A stretch of DNA of 64,000 bases from an uncultured Planctomycetaceae bacterium. Lineage in GTDB: Bacteria; Planctomycetota; Planctomycetia; Planctomycetales; Planctomycetaceae. Positions 25,231-34,420 of this stretch are shown here, piece after piece. The stretch covers positions 57,481-121,480 of the forward strand of contig CAIOKE010000119.1 of assembly GCA_903858815.1 (NCBI GenBank), given 5' to 3'. Every line of letters begins with the position of its first letter. Within the stretch, counting starts at the first letter, position 1. The notes under the pieces were generated by a model that was not told the origin of the DNA, did not search any database, and worked only from the letters and a program-made list of their open reading frames with translations. A program made the translations under genes and the position numbers.

Positions 25231-26850
25231 ATGCCGATGACTCGCGATCGCCGTTGCCGGTCTTCCTGCAGTGTGCTGCTGGTCTGTTTCCTGCTGACTG
25301 TGGTCAGCCGTGCTGCGGCAGCGCAGACCGAGGTTTCCGACAATTCGCAGCGATTCGATGTGGTGCTGCAGCAGGGCCTGATTCATCGCGGTGACGGCAG
25401 TGCTGGAACTCCCGGTACAGTGGCAGTCAGGCAGGGCAAACTGACGCTTTTGTCGGCAGATGCTGTGGTCGAAGCGGATCAGACAATTGACTGCCGAGGT
25501 CTGGTGATCGCACCGGGGTTCATTGATCTGCACACCCACAGTGACGAGCCATTGCTGGATCGCAATACTCGGGCCAGTGTGAATTATCTGATGCAGGGCT
25601 GCACCACCATGGTGACCGGTAACTGCGGCTTTGGTCCGGTGGATACCGCTGGTTTTCTGCAGCAGATTGACCAGTCAGGGGCGGGGACTAATGTTGCTCA
25701 TCTGATTCCGCATGGCAGTCTGCGTGCGGAGGTCATGGGGAAGGTGAATCGGGCGGCAACGGCAGAAGAACTGCAGCAGATGCTGCAGCTGGCGGACAAA
25801 GCGATGCAGGACGGTGCCTGGGGCATGTCCACGGGGCTGATTTATATTCCCGGAACGTTTACTCCCACATCGGAACTGACCAGTATTGCAGGTGTCGTGG
25901 CCAGGCATGCTGGTATTTACGCCAGTCATATTCGTGGCGAGGGCACAGAGCTGTTGCAGAGCATTGAAGAGGCTCTGCAGATTGGGCAGGGAGCGGGATG
26001 TCCTGTGCATGTGTCGCACTTCAAAGCCAGTGGTCGACCGTCGTGGGGGACACTGCGACTGGCCATCAGCCGGATTGAAAAGGCGCGAGCAGAGGGGCAG
26101 CAGGTGACGGCCGATCAATATCCGTATACAGCGTCCAGTACCTCGCTGGAGGCCACATTGCTGCCGGCATGGGCGCGCGAAGGAGGTCGTGAGGCCCTTG
26201 CTCAGCGATTGCAGGACCCCGGTCAGGCTCAGCGAATTCGCGGCGATGTGCAGCAGAAGCTGGAAACCGCCACTCGAATCCAGCTGGCGTCGTGCAATCA
26301 CAATCGCAGCTGGATTGGCAAATCACTGGACGAAGTGGCACAGGCTGAGGGACGCGAGGTCTGCGATATTGTGCTGGAGATTGAGCGAAACGGCGGAGCC
26401 TCGGTGGTGAACTTCAATATGAGCGAGGAGGATCTGCGGTTGGCCATGCCACGTGACTGGGTCGCCACAGCCAGTGATGGAGGATCGAAGATTCCGACCG
26501 GCTCACAACCTCATCCACGTTCGTTTGGCACATTCCCACGCAAGATCGGACGTTATGCGATTGCCGAAAACGTGCTGTCATTGGAGGCTGCCATTCGCAG
26601 TGCAACGGGACTTCCGGCCGCTATTCTGGGGATCAGTGATCGGGGTCGACTGCTGGATGGGCTGGCGGCCGACGTGGTTGTGTTTTCACCGGAAGAGTTT
26701 CGTGATCGGGCAGATTATGACAACCCCTATCAGGCTCCTGCGGGTCTGCGATATGTCCTCGTCAATGGTGTGTTTGCGGTCTTTGATGGTCAGCCAACGG
26801 GTGCTTTAGCCGGACGATCGCTCCGCAAAGTGCCAGCTCCAGCGAAGTAA
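25231..26850 (+). CDS. Exported N-acyl-D-amino-acid deacylase-like amidohydrolase
   Basis: Starting at ATG 25231 gives 539 residues with a signal peptide (hydrophobic 13-30, ending RAAAAQ). The frame is open to 25111 but the added part is not signal-like. The D-aminoacylase/dihydroorotase-type barrel is complete: PGFIDLHTHSDEPLL (His101, His103), TMVTGNCGFGP with metal-bridging Cys132, YASHIRGEG, PVHVSHFKASG, TADQYPYTAS and, near the end, VATASDGGS. The family hydrolyses N-acyl-D-amino acids, and some members are D-glutamyl or N-acyl-amino-sugar hydrolases. The fold is clear, the substrate not. The next gene starts 29 bp later on the same strand. Confidence 0.88.
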   Translation: MPMTRDRRCRSSCSVLLVCFLLTVVSRAAAAQTEVSDNSQRFDVVLQQGLIHRGDGSAGTPGTVAVRQGKLTLLSADAVVEADQTIDCRGLVIAPGFIDLHTHSDEPLLDRNTRASVNYLMQGCTTMVTGNCGFGPVDTAGFLQQIDQSGAGTNVAHLIPHGSLRAEVMGKVNRAATAEELQQMLQLADKAMQDGAWGMSTGLIYIPGTFTPTSELTSIAGVVARHAGIYASHIRGEGTELLQSIEEALQIGQGAGCPVHVSHFKASGRPSWGTLRLAISRIEKARAEGQQVTADQYPYTASSTSLEATLLPAWAREGGREALAQRLQDPGQAQRIRGDVQQKLETATRIQLASCNHNRSWIGKSLDEVAQAEGREVCDIVLEIERNGGASVVNFNMSEEDLRLAMPRDWVATASDGGSKIPTGSQPHPRSFGTFPRKIGRYAIAENVLSLEAAIRSATGLPAAILGISDRGRLLDGLAADVVVFSPEEFRDRADYDNPYQAPAGLRYVLVNGVFAVFDGQPTGALAGRSLRKVPAPAK

Positions 26851-26879
26851 GTGTACTGTGATCTGAAGAAGGGCATTTC

Positions 26880-28115
26880 ATGAAACGCCGAACGCTTTTG
26901 AGTATGGCCGGAGGGTCAGTACTGGCATCGGGAATCAGTGTCGCAGGATTTCAGGCACGATTGTTTGCTGCTGGGCTGAATGTGGAAGAGCAGGTGCGTG
27001 TGGCTGTGATCGGTCATACCGGGCGAGGAAATTATGGCCACGGTCTTGACACCATGTGGCAGCAGATACCAGAGGCTCGGATTTGTGGTGTGGCTGATGC
27101 TGACCCGGAAGGGCTGGCAGCGGCTGTCAGGCTGCTGAAACCTGAAGCTGGTTACAGCGACTATCATCAGCTGCTGGCAGAACAACGACCGACCGTTGTG
27201 GCAATTGCTCCGCGCCACGTGGACCAGCATCGCGACATGCTGCTGGCTGCCATTCAGCATGGTGTCCGCGGCATTTATATCGAAAAGCCATTTGTGCGTT
27301 CGCCAGCTGAAGCGGATGAGGTGCTTGAGGCTGCTGCCAAAGCCGGAGTGCGGATCGCAGTTGCGCATCGTAATCGGTTTCATCCAGTGCTTCCGGTTCT
27401 GCAGAAACTGGTGGCTGATGGAGCGATCGGTCGGGTGCTGGAGTATCGCGGTCGTGGCAAGGAAGATGCACGGGGCGGCGCACTTGACCTGTGGGTACTG
27501 GGATCGCACGTTCTGAATCTGGCTGCGTTCTTTGGTGGAGCTCCACAAGCGGTTACCGCCACGCTGTTGCAGGATGGACGTCCTGTGACGGCGGCAGACG
27601 TGCAGGATGGAGCTGAAGGAATCGGTCGTCTGGCAGGAAATGAACTGCATGCGCGTTTTGAAATGCAGTCAGGTCACCCTTTCTTCTTTGACTCGCGGCA
27701 GCACGCCCGACGCCGTGATACTGCAGTCGATCGTCCGGCATCATTTGGACTGCAGATCATTGGAACGGAAGGGGTCGTTGATCTTCGCGCGGATCAGAAT
27801 CAATTGGCGGCAGTCAGGCTGGGCAGTCCATTTGATCCGGACTTCAGCAGTGAGCAAAGATGGCAGCCGGTGTCCTCGGCCGGCATCAATCAACCTGAGT
27901 CGGTGCCGGATCTGGCTCGGTTGCTGTCCACTCAGGTCCTGCCCGGACTTGATCTGCTGCAATCGCTGCAGCAGAACCGTCAGCCGCTGTGCGATGGTGA
28001 GCAGGGGCGACAGACGGTGGAGATGATTTGCAGCGTATTCGAATCGCATCGGTTGAACGGCCAGCGCGTCAGCTTGCCGTTGCAGACTCGGGTAAATCCC
28101 CTCACACTGCTGTAA
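26880..28115 (+). CDS. Exported Gfo/Idh/MocA-family oxidoreductase 2
   Basis: The 411-residue protein starts at ATG 26880 with AAGGG seven bases upstream. It begins with MKRRTLLSMAGGSVLASG, a Tat-type signal. The Rossmann region includes VAVIGHTGRGNYGHGLD, CGVADADPEG and the family Lys in YIEKPFVRSPAEADEVL. GGALDLWVLGSHVLNLAAFFGG matches the substrate domain. It follows the deacylase by 29 bp and is probably co-transcribed with it. It is only distantly similar to the copy at 23580-24959, so this is not a recent duplication. Substrate unknown. Confidence 0.88.
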   Translation: MKRRTLLSMAGGSVLASGISVAGFQARLFAAGLNVEEQVRVAVIGHTGRGNYGHGLDTMWQQIPEARICGVADADPEGLAAAVRLLKPEAGYSDYHQLLAEQRPTVVAIAPRHVDQHRDMLLAAIQHGVRGIYIEKPFVRSPAEADEVLEAAAKAGVRIAVAHRNRFHPVLPVLQKLVADGAIGRVLEYRGRGKEDARGGALDLWVLGSHVLNLAAFFGGAPQAVTATLLQDGRPVTAADVQDGAEGIGRLAGNELHARFEMQSGHPFFFDSRQHARRRDTAVDRPASFGLQIIGTEGVVDLRADQNQLAAVRLGSPFDPDFSSEQRWQPVSSAGINQPESVPDLARLLSTQVLPGLDLLQSLQQNRQPLCDGEQGRQTVEMICSVFESHRLNGQRVSLPLQTRVNPLTLL

Positions 28116-28178
28116 GCTGACGCATTGCCGCTTGTGCACTCAGAACATCGGCTGATCCCATGATTATGACAGGCCAGT

Positions 28179-29672
28179 TCAGTTTGCGGTCGTGTTCGCC
28201 GTGGTGGTTGCAGGTGTCACGACGATGCGGCGATTGATGGCGGGAACCGCCACCGTGGTCTGGCGTCCGCCGGGCCAGAGGATGTTCAGCGTAACCGGCC
28301 CGCGGTGATCGGACAGTCCGAACAGCAGCGCAGCTTCATTCTGATTGCCCTGTCCCGTGCCGGCCTCAACGTGTCTGGTCAGTGTCTGGCTGCCACGCTG
28401 CAGGCGGACCTGTGCACCTGTGGCGTTGGTGGAGGTCCCTGTGCCATCGCCACGCAGCATCACTGACAGCCAGTTGTTTCCTTTCGGACGCTGATTGATC
28501 CACAACTTCCCCGCAGTGACAAGGTCTGGATCGCCATCCTGATCAAAATCGGCCCATGCTGCCTGATAGGTTGCCGGCAGGCCTTCCAGACCGGTCACTG
28601 AGGTCCGGTCCTGCCATTGCCATTCGCCGGTCTGCAGGAACAGCGTTGGCTGATTTTTGACATTGAATGAGGCTGTTTCGTAGACGGTGGTAAAGAACAG
28701 ATCCATGCGACCATCGCCATCGACATCAGCGGCAGCTGGTGACGCATAAGACTCCTGGTAAAAAACTCCCGCGGGTCCACGGTCCTCAAACTTCCATCCG
28801 CTTTCAGTTCGCTGCCCCTGCAGGAATCGTGATTTCGGCTGATCGCCGCGTCCATCGACATGGGCGAAGTTCCCGGCGAACAGATCAAAGTGTCCATCGT
28901 TATTGAAATCGGCCCATGCGGCCCCAATTGAATGCCCGCCATCGAATCCCGCGGAGGTGGCGAGAGCTGCCAGTTCGCCGGCAACGTCGGTGAACTGACC
29001 GGCTTCACAACGCCAGAGTACGTTGGGCTGCAGGCGATAGTTCGACACATACAGATCCGAGTCCCCGTCCTCGTCAAAATCACAGGCCGTGACACCTCGG
29101 GCTCGATAGCGAGCATCCGTCTGAGTGACGGTGAAGGTGTGATTCGGCTGCTGCTGCAGAAAAAACGATGGCCATGTGATGCCCGCATCCCAGTCTTCGT
29201 AGCCCGCTACAAACAGATCCGGCAGTCGATCTCCGTTCTGATCAGACCAGCAGGCAGCGAGACTGACGGTTCGGGGCAATTCGGGCAGCGGCCACGGTTC
29301 GAATCCGCGTCCGACCTGATTTCGATACAACTTCAGTTGTGAATACGAAAACAGGTCCGTGAAGCCATCGTTATCAAAATCGTCTGCGACGACATCACCA
29401 ACGCCCTCGAAGTGCTTCGTGAACTGCTGTCCCTGCTGGTTGAGCCAGACCACACCACCGGCACATAAGTCGACCCAGCCATCTGTGTTGACGTCAGCCC
29501 AACAGGCAGCGCCGCCACCGGGAACGAATTTGATGGACTGATCTGCATCGGTAAAACGCAGCGTCGTGGTCGGAACTGTGGCGACAGGTTCATCTGCTGT
29601 TGTTGGGGCGGATCTAAGGCCACAGAGAACCGCTGACAGCAGGAATATCAGGATTTGATTGTGAGGCAACAT
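28179..29672 (-). CDS. Exported FG-GAP/VCBS repeat protein with ASPIC/UnbV C-terminus
   Basis: The 497-residue protein has a signal peptide followed by repeated FG-GAP/VCBS blades with calcium-binding Asp loops: DVNTDGWVDL, DFDNDGFTDL, DFDEDGDSDLY, DFNNDGHFDLF, DVDGDGRMDLFF and DFDQDGDPDL. Together they form an integrin-alpha-like propeller. The last ~100 residues (NNWLSVMLRGDGTGTSTNATGAQV, split here only for length) are the ASPIC/UnbV domain (PF07593). Such proteins are secreted or surface-bound and are abundant in planctomycetes. Role unknown; adhesion or polysaccharide binding is usual speculation. It converges with the oxidoreductase at 28115. Confidence 0.9.
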   Translation of the reverse strand: MLPHNQILIFLLSAVLCGLRSAPTTADEPVATVPTTTLRFTDADQSIKFVPGGGAACWADVNTDGWVDLCAGGVVWLNQQGQQFTKHFEGVGDVVADDFDNDGFTDLFSYSQLKLYRNQVGRGFEPWPLPELPRTVSLAACWSDQNGDRLPDLFVAGYEDWDAGITWPSFFLQQQPNHTFTVTQTDARYRARGVTACDFDEDGDSDLYVSNYRLQPNVLWRCEAGQFTDVAGELAALATSAGFDGGHSIGAAWADFNNDGHFDLFAGNFAHVDGRGDQPKSRFLQGQRTESGWKFEDRGPAGVFYQESYASPAAADVDGDGRMDLFFTTVYETASFNVKNQPTLFLQTGEWQWQDRTSVTGLEGLPATYQAAWADFDQDGDPDLVTAGKLWINQRPKGNNWLSVMLRGDGTGTSTNATGAQVRLQRGSQTLTRHVEAGTGQGNQNEAALLFGLSDHRGPVTLNILWPGGRQTTVAVPAINRRIVVTPATTTANTTAN

Positions 29673-30080
29673 ATCGGGAATCCTTGATTGCGGGCCAGCC
29701 CTGATGGTGTTTGTTGACTGCTACAGGTTGAACGACAATTTAATTCAATTCTTCAAAACTTCCGCCTGCCGGGCTGTGTGCAAGGGACCGAACAGCCGGA
29801 CTTCAGCTGTCATGGCTTTTGGGGATCACCGCTGCAGTTGTGTGAGCATCCGGGTGAGGTGTTCGGTGGTGAGCTTCTCCGCTGGGCAGAAAAGCCAGCA
29901 CCAACGGGCGGTCAGCCTGGCAGTTTACAGGGTTTCCGCTGGGACCTGAAGCAGTCGCTGACAGATATTTGTGGGCTACTGTCGGGAAGCGTTTGAAACC
30001 ACGATTGACACGAATGAGGACAGAGTTTTTGTGGTAGTCCCAGTCGAGCCGTCGGTGTCAAACGGATTAACGAAAAATCC

Positions 30081-30523
30081 TGTGCGCAGCTGCAGGTTGC
30101 AGTTTGATGGGGTGGGCGAAAAATGCACCGGATACTGCTTCCGTGCCAGGAAGAACACAACCCTTCAGACGCAAACGACAACACCTGTCAGCTGACGCGA
30201 ACGGCTTGGTGCAGGGGAGGGAGGGGGTGGCTTGAACGCGATGGGCGACACGGGCTGAAGCTCATGCTGCGAGCACCGAGCACCAGCTCGGTGAGGATGC
30301 CGAGTGTTGTCTTTGCTGAGTGGTTATCAGCTCACGGAATGGCCGAGTGGCGGGCAAACATGCACCGCTGGCGACTTTGTGTGGGCAAAAGGTCGCCGGG
30401 CAGGAATGCCCAGGCTACATTTTGGCTGACCACTGACTACTGACCACTGACCACTGATGACTGACCCGGGTGTCCTGCGGTGGTGAAGAATCACCAACAC
30501 TCCAGCGGCACAGCAACACCGCG
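30081..30523. repeat. Interspersed composite repeat, copy A
   Basis: This stretch matches 40603-41253 module by module, in the same order. The shared pieces are GCAGCTGCAG..TTGCAGTTT, GATACTGC, AACACAACC.TTCAGACGC, ACCGAGCACCAGCTCGGT (30275-30292, a perfect stem with ACCA loop), TTTGCTGAGTGGT.ATCAGCTCAC, GGGCAAAC, GCCGGGCAGGAATGCCC, and AGAATCACCAA.ACTC. with GGCACAGCAACACCG. Copy A lacks the tandem duplication seen in copy B and instead carries a run of TGACCACTGAC-like units (30424-30466). No transposase is present. The origin is unknown; it could be a structured non-autonomous element. Confidence 0.8.
30424..30466. repeat. Short direct repeat tract (TGACCACTGAC units)
   Basis: About four imperfect copies of an ~11-base unit, CTGACCACTGA, with variants CTGACTACTGA and CCACTGATGA. 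The tract lies inside interspersed repeat copy A and is absent at the same place in copy B, so its copy number probably varies by slippage. Confidence 0.75.
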
Positions 30524-30651
30524 GACAGCATTTTACGTCGAGCCGGTAAACCGACGGGTGTCGTTCTACTGCTGTTGTGTCGCAGTTGATTCCGCTGTGA
30601 GTTCATGGATGCTGTCGAGGCATCCATCGACGTCTGTGTCCTCCCGCAGGC

Positions 30652-31191
30652 TCAATGTTTGTGGGCAAGCTCACTTTCGTTCGGAATCACAGCACCGTAT
30701 GGAATTCCGACGTGCAGTAACGAGATCCGGCAACTGCAGTCTTTGCTGCTCAGGGCTTCCACCAGTTGCTGGTCAGCTGACACAAAGCGGGAGCTCCAGT
30801 TGGCAGGATCGCTTTTCTCAGGTGATGCTTTCATCGCAAATTGAGTTCCCTGATTTTTCGATGTGACATTGATCAGGATCTGTAGCTGATCGACAGGGCT
30901 GGCGGTGGTCGCTGTTGCATCCAGTATGTAGACGGTTGCCCAGTCACGTCCTCGAACCAGTTCCGCATGGAATTCTCCTGCCCCCAATTCCATCAGTAAA
31001 CCGTGATGCGGACCTTCTGCGGCATGGTCATGCCCGGAATGATCGTGGTCGGAGTGCTCTGCTGCAGGCGTCGTAGCCGTGGCAGGCGCAGCCTGTTGGT
31101 GCTCACAGCCACTCGGGCTGAGGATTACAGAGACAGCGAACAGTGTCCCGATCAACTTTGCGAAGCATCTGGAAGTTGCAGCAGCCATCAT
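30652..31191 (-). CDS. Small exported His-rich protein of the RND metal-efflux module
   Basis: The 179-residue protein starts at ATG 31191, overlapping the stop of the RND permease by ATGA. A hydrophobic N-terminus ends at a Cys (SPSGC, about 29), possibly a lipoprotein site although the position -3 residue is Pro. A His/Asp cluster follows (EHSDHDHSGHDHAAEGPHHG, 45-64), typical of metal-binding tails. The rest (GLLMELGAGEFHAELVRG, VTSKNQGTQFAM) looks like a compact beta domain, ending in HKH. Its linkage to a CusA/CzcA-type pump suggests a periplasmic metal-binding accessory. I do not recognise a named family. Confidence 0.75.
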   Translation of the reverse strand: MMAAATSRCFAKLIGTLFAVSVILSPSGCEHQQAAPATATTPAAEHSDHDHSGHDHAAEGPHHGLLMELGAGEFHAELVRGRDWATVYILDATATTASPVDQLQILINVTSKNQGTQFAMKASPEKSDPANWSSRFVSADQQLVEALSSKDCSCRISLLHVGIPYGAVIPNESELAHKH

Positions 31192-34100
31192 TTCAGCAGC
31201 TCCTGTGTATTGGCACTTTCTCTGGCAGCCCGTTCGGCAGCATGGCGACCGAAGGTCCAGAACAGGGCCGGGTGTACGAAGAAATCCAACAGTGTCGAAC
31301 TGGCGATACCGCCCAGGATCACAGTGGCCACCGGATACAGAATCTCACGACCGGGCTGATGTCCGGCCAGCACCAGAGGGACAAGAGCAATGCCAGCAGT
31401 GAGTGCCGTCATCAGGACTGGTGCCAGACGCTCAAGGCCGGCTCGCACCACCATGGCTTCCGTAAACTGCTCCCCTTCATGTTTCACGAGGTGCAGATAA
31501 TGGTTCAGCAGCAGGATACCGTTGCGTGACGCGATACCTCCAAGCGAGATAAATCCGACCATGGCGGCAACGGTCAGATTCTGCTGGGTGGCCACGAGGG
31601 CCGCGACCGCTCCGATAAAAGCCATCGGAAGTGCAGCCAGCACCTGCAGAGACAAATTGACCGAGCGAAACATGGAGCACAGCAGAAGGAAGACGGCAAT
31701 CAGAGAAACGAGGGAGAGTACCAGCATTCTGGCGGTTGCAGACCGCTGGCTTTCAAACTGTCCGCCAAACTCGATCGAGTACCCCTGTGGCAACCTCTGG
31801 ATCAGTGGTTGCAGTACCCGCTGCATATCGGCCACCACCTGGACCAGACCTCGACCTGCGACATTGCACTGAATCAGTGCCCGTCGCCGTACCTGGTCAC
31901 GATTCACAACATTTGGTCCGTCAGCCCGGCTGATTTCCGCCAGTGCGGAAAGTGGCACTGAACCGCCACCCGGAAGCTGCACAGCCAGCCGCTGCAGTGC
32001 CTGCGGATCATCCCGTTGCTGATCCTGCAGCCGGACGACGAGGTCGAGCGTTCGCTGTCCTTCGAGGACTCGAGCAACAACCTGTCCCTGCAGGGCGGTC
32101 TGCAGGAATTCGGAGATCTGAGTCGCGGTCAGACCGTGCAGCCGCAGCTGCTCTCGATCTGGTCGAATCTGCAACTGAGGTACTCTGACCTGAGGTTCCA
32201 GCATCAGATCGCGGACCCCGGGAATACTCGCAAGTACCTGCTGCATTTTTTCGGATTCGCGACGCAGCTGGTCAAGATCATCGCCATAGATGCGAATTCC
32301 GATTTGCGCTCGGACTCCGGAAAGCATATGAGAAATCAGGTGGGAAATCGGCTGTTCAACGGCGAAGACGATTCCGGGAATCTGAGTGAGTTCCGCCCGA
32401 ATCTCTTCCAGCTGTGATTCGCGGTCACGAGTGGATTCCGGATCCAGTTCCAGCAGATATTCGCTGGCGTGTACCCCTTCAGCATGTTCATCAAGTTCAG
32501 CGCGCCCGGTTCGCCGATTGAAACTGATCACGTCGGAATTGCGCTGCAGCGCCTGTTCAACTCGCTGATTGATTTCGACGGATGTTCTGAGTGAGGTGCC
32601 CGGTGGCAGCAGAACATTCAACTGCACGGTGCCTTCATTGAAGGGCGGCAGAAAGTCGCGATCAAGTCCAACGGCAGCGACGCCGGCGATCGCTGTCAGG
32701 ATCGCAGTCAGACCCAGATTCAGCAGGGGGTGTCGCACACTGAATCGGATTACCGCGGCGGCCGGACGCTTCAGCAGCAGCAGGAATCGACTTTCATGTT
32801 CTGCCAGCTGACGAGCGTATCCCAGTAACCAGACAGAAAGAACCGGTGTGATAGTCAGCGAAACCAGCAGAGATGCAAGGATTGAAACAATGTAGGCTGC
32901 TCCCAACGGAGCAAACATCCGGCCTTCCATGCCATCCAGAGCGAACAGGGGCACGAAGACCAGCACCACGATCATCGTGCTGTAGACAATCGAGCTGCGA
33001 ACTTCAACGCTGGCGGAATAGACAACCTGCAGCACTGGGGCAGGCACTGACTGCAGACGATTCTCGCGAAGTCTTCGGAAGATGTTTTCAACGTCCACGA
33101 TGGCGTCATCCACCAGCTCCCCGATGGCCACTGCGAGTCCACCAAGCGTCATTGTGTTGATTGAGATTCCGCAGGCAGCAAAGATCAGAGCAGTAATCAA
33201 CACGGACAGCGGGATGGCTGTCAGCGTGATAAAAGTAATTCTCAGATTCATCAGAAACAGGAAGAGAATGACCACCACAAGGATTACGCCATCACGCAAT
33301 GCGTCCGTCACGTTTCCAATTGCACGGTCAATAAACGATTTCTGGGAATAGGCGGGTTCCACACGAGTGCCAGCCGGCAGTGAGCTCTGCAGTTGTCGGG
33401 TGGCCTGCAGCACCAGTTCGGTGACTTTGCGAGTATCTGCCCCGGGTTGTTTTGTAATCGTCAGCATCACCGCCGGTCCGCCACTCCAGGCTGAATCACC
33501 ATCCCCTGCTGACTGTCGTACAAAGGCTGCACTGTCGCCTCGCCTGACCTGAGCACCTTCCCGAACCTCCGCAACATCTCCGATGGTTACCGATCGACTG
33601 CCCTGCATCGCGACCACTGTGCTGCGAAGATCGTCGGCCGATTGCACTCGACCTGTAACTCGCACCAGCATTTCTTCGGCGTTCTGCTTGTCCAGATAAC
33701 CACCAGTTCCACTGGCTCCCGCAGCAGCGGCGGCAGCTTCGACCTGCTGCAGTGTCACGCCGAAACGCTGCAATCGCACGGGATCAGCCAGTACCTGGTA
33801 CTGCCGACGTTCGCCACCCATCACGATCACCTGCGAGACTCCCGGAATAGCTCTCAGTCGCTGGCTCAGGATCCAGTCGGCTGCAGTTCGCAGTTGCATC
33901 GGAGTGACATCAGGACGGTCATTCCACATTGCCAGGACCAGAATCTGGCCCATGATGGACGCTGCCGGGGCCAGTTGTGGAGTGATTCCGGGAGGCAACT
34001 GATCCCGAATTGACTGCAGGCGTTCCGCCACGACCTGCCGGTCAGTCATCACGCTGGTACCCCACGCAAACTCCACGTAGACAACGGAAATCCCGATCCC

Positions 34101-34358
34101 GGATGAACTTCGGACATGCTCTACCCCAGCCGCACCATTCATCGCGGTTTCGAGTGGCACTGTGATCAGTGTCTCAATCTCCTCAGGCGCCATACCCGGA
34201 GCCTCCGTCAGAATCACCACGCGCGGGCGATTCAGATCCGGAAAGACATCGATGGGCAACTGCATCGACTGCCAGACACCCACGGCTGTCAGCAGGCAGG
34301 CCACGGCGGCAACCAGCATCCGCTGCTGCAGAGAAAAGCGAATCAGTGCATCAAGCAT
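31188..34358 (-). CDS. RND efflux permease, heavy-metal type (CusA/CzcA-like)
   Basis: The 1056-residue inner-membrane proton antiporter has the RND pattern of 12 helices and two large periplasmic loops. It opens with LIRFSLQQRMLVAAVACLLT and has FPDLNRPRVVILTEAPGMAP, the HME-like helix 4 region GELVDDAIVDVENIFRRL and the late GGIASRNGILLLNHY motif. These are closer to metal (HME) than to drug (HAE) RNDs. It would export a cation such as Cu, Ag, Zn or Co from the periplasm across the outer membrane. The adaptor gene lies directly upstream on the same strand; no outer-membrane factor gene is in this cluster. Confidence 0.9.
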   Translation of the reverse strand: MLDALIRFSLQQRMLVAAVACLLTAVGVWQSMQLPIDVFPDLNRPRVVILTEAPGMAPEEIETLITVPLETAMNGAAGVEHVRSSSGIGISVVYVEFAWGTSVMTDRQVVAERLQSIRDQLPPGITPQLAPAASIMGQILVLAMWNDRPDVTPMQLRTAADWILSQRLRAIPGVSQVIVMGGERRQYQVLADPVRLQRFGVTLQQVEAAAAAAGASGTGGYLDKQNAEEMLVRVTGRVQSADDLRSTVVAMQGSRSVTIGDVAEVREGAQVRRGDSAAFVRQSAGDGDSAWSGGPAVMLTITKQPGADTRKVTELVLQATRQLQSSLPAGTRVEPAYSQKSFIDRAIGNVTDALRDGVILVVVILFLFLMNLRITFITLTAIPLSVLITALIFAACGISINTMTLGGLAVAIGELVDDAIVDVENIFRRLRENRLQSVPAPVLQVVYSASVEVRSSIVYSTMIVVLVFVPLFALDGMEGRMFAPLGAAYIVSILASLLVSLTITPVLSVWLLGYARQLAEHESRFLLLLKRPAAAVIRFSVRHPLLNLGLTAILTAIAGVAAVGLDRDFLPPFNEGTVQLNVLLPPGTSLRTSVEINQRVEQALQRNSDVISFNRRTGRAELDEHAEGVHASEYLLELDPESTRDRESQLEEIRAELTQIPGIVFAVEQPISHLISHMLSGVRAQIGIRIYGDDLDQLRRESEKMQQVLASIPGVRDLMLEPQVRVPQLQIRPDREQLRLHGLTATQISEFLQTALQGQVVARVLEGQRTLDLVVRLQDQQRDDPQALQRLAVQLPGGGSVPLSALAEISRADGPNVVNRDQVRRRALIQCNVAGRGLVQVVADMQRVLQPLIQRLPQGYSIEFGGQFESQRSATARMLVLSLVSLIAVFLLLCSMFRSVNLSLQVLAALPMAFIGAVAALVATQQNLTVAAMVGFISLGGIASRNGILLLNHYLHLVKHEGEQFTEAMVVRAGLERLAPVLMTALTAGIALVPLVLAGHQPGREILYPVATVILGGIASSTLLDFFVHPALFWTFGRHAAERAARESANTQELLK

Positions 34359-34420
34359 AGTAAGTTACCGGATGGTGCAGGGCAGAGATGGAGCCAATGG
34401 CAGAAGTACGCAGACCATTT

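Larger units (their letters stand above)
29673..30651. other. Long non-coding region containing interspersed repeat locus A
   Basis: About 980 bp between the FG-GAP gene and the metal-efflux cluster. I see no gene with convincing coding character. The first ~400 bp hold nothing recognisable. From about 30081 onward the sequence is homologous to the region at 40603-41253, described as a separate repeat feature. Confidence 0.6.

Noticed and set aside
30081..30523. Possible insertion sequence
   Set aside because: No transposase frame and no clear terminal inverted repeats or target duplication; kept as a non-coding repeat only.
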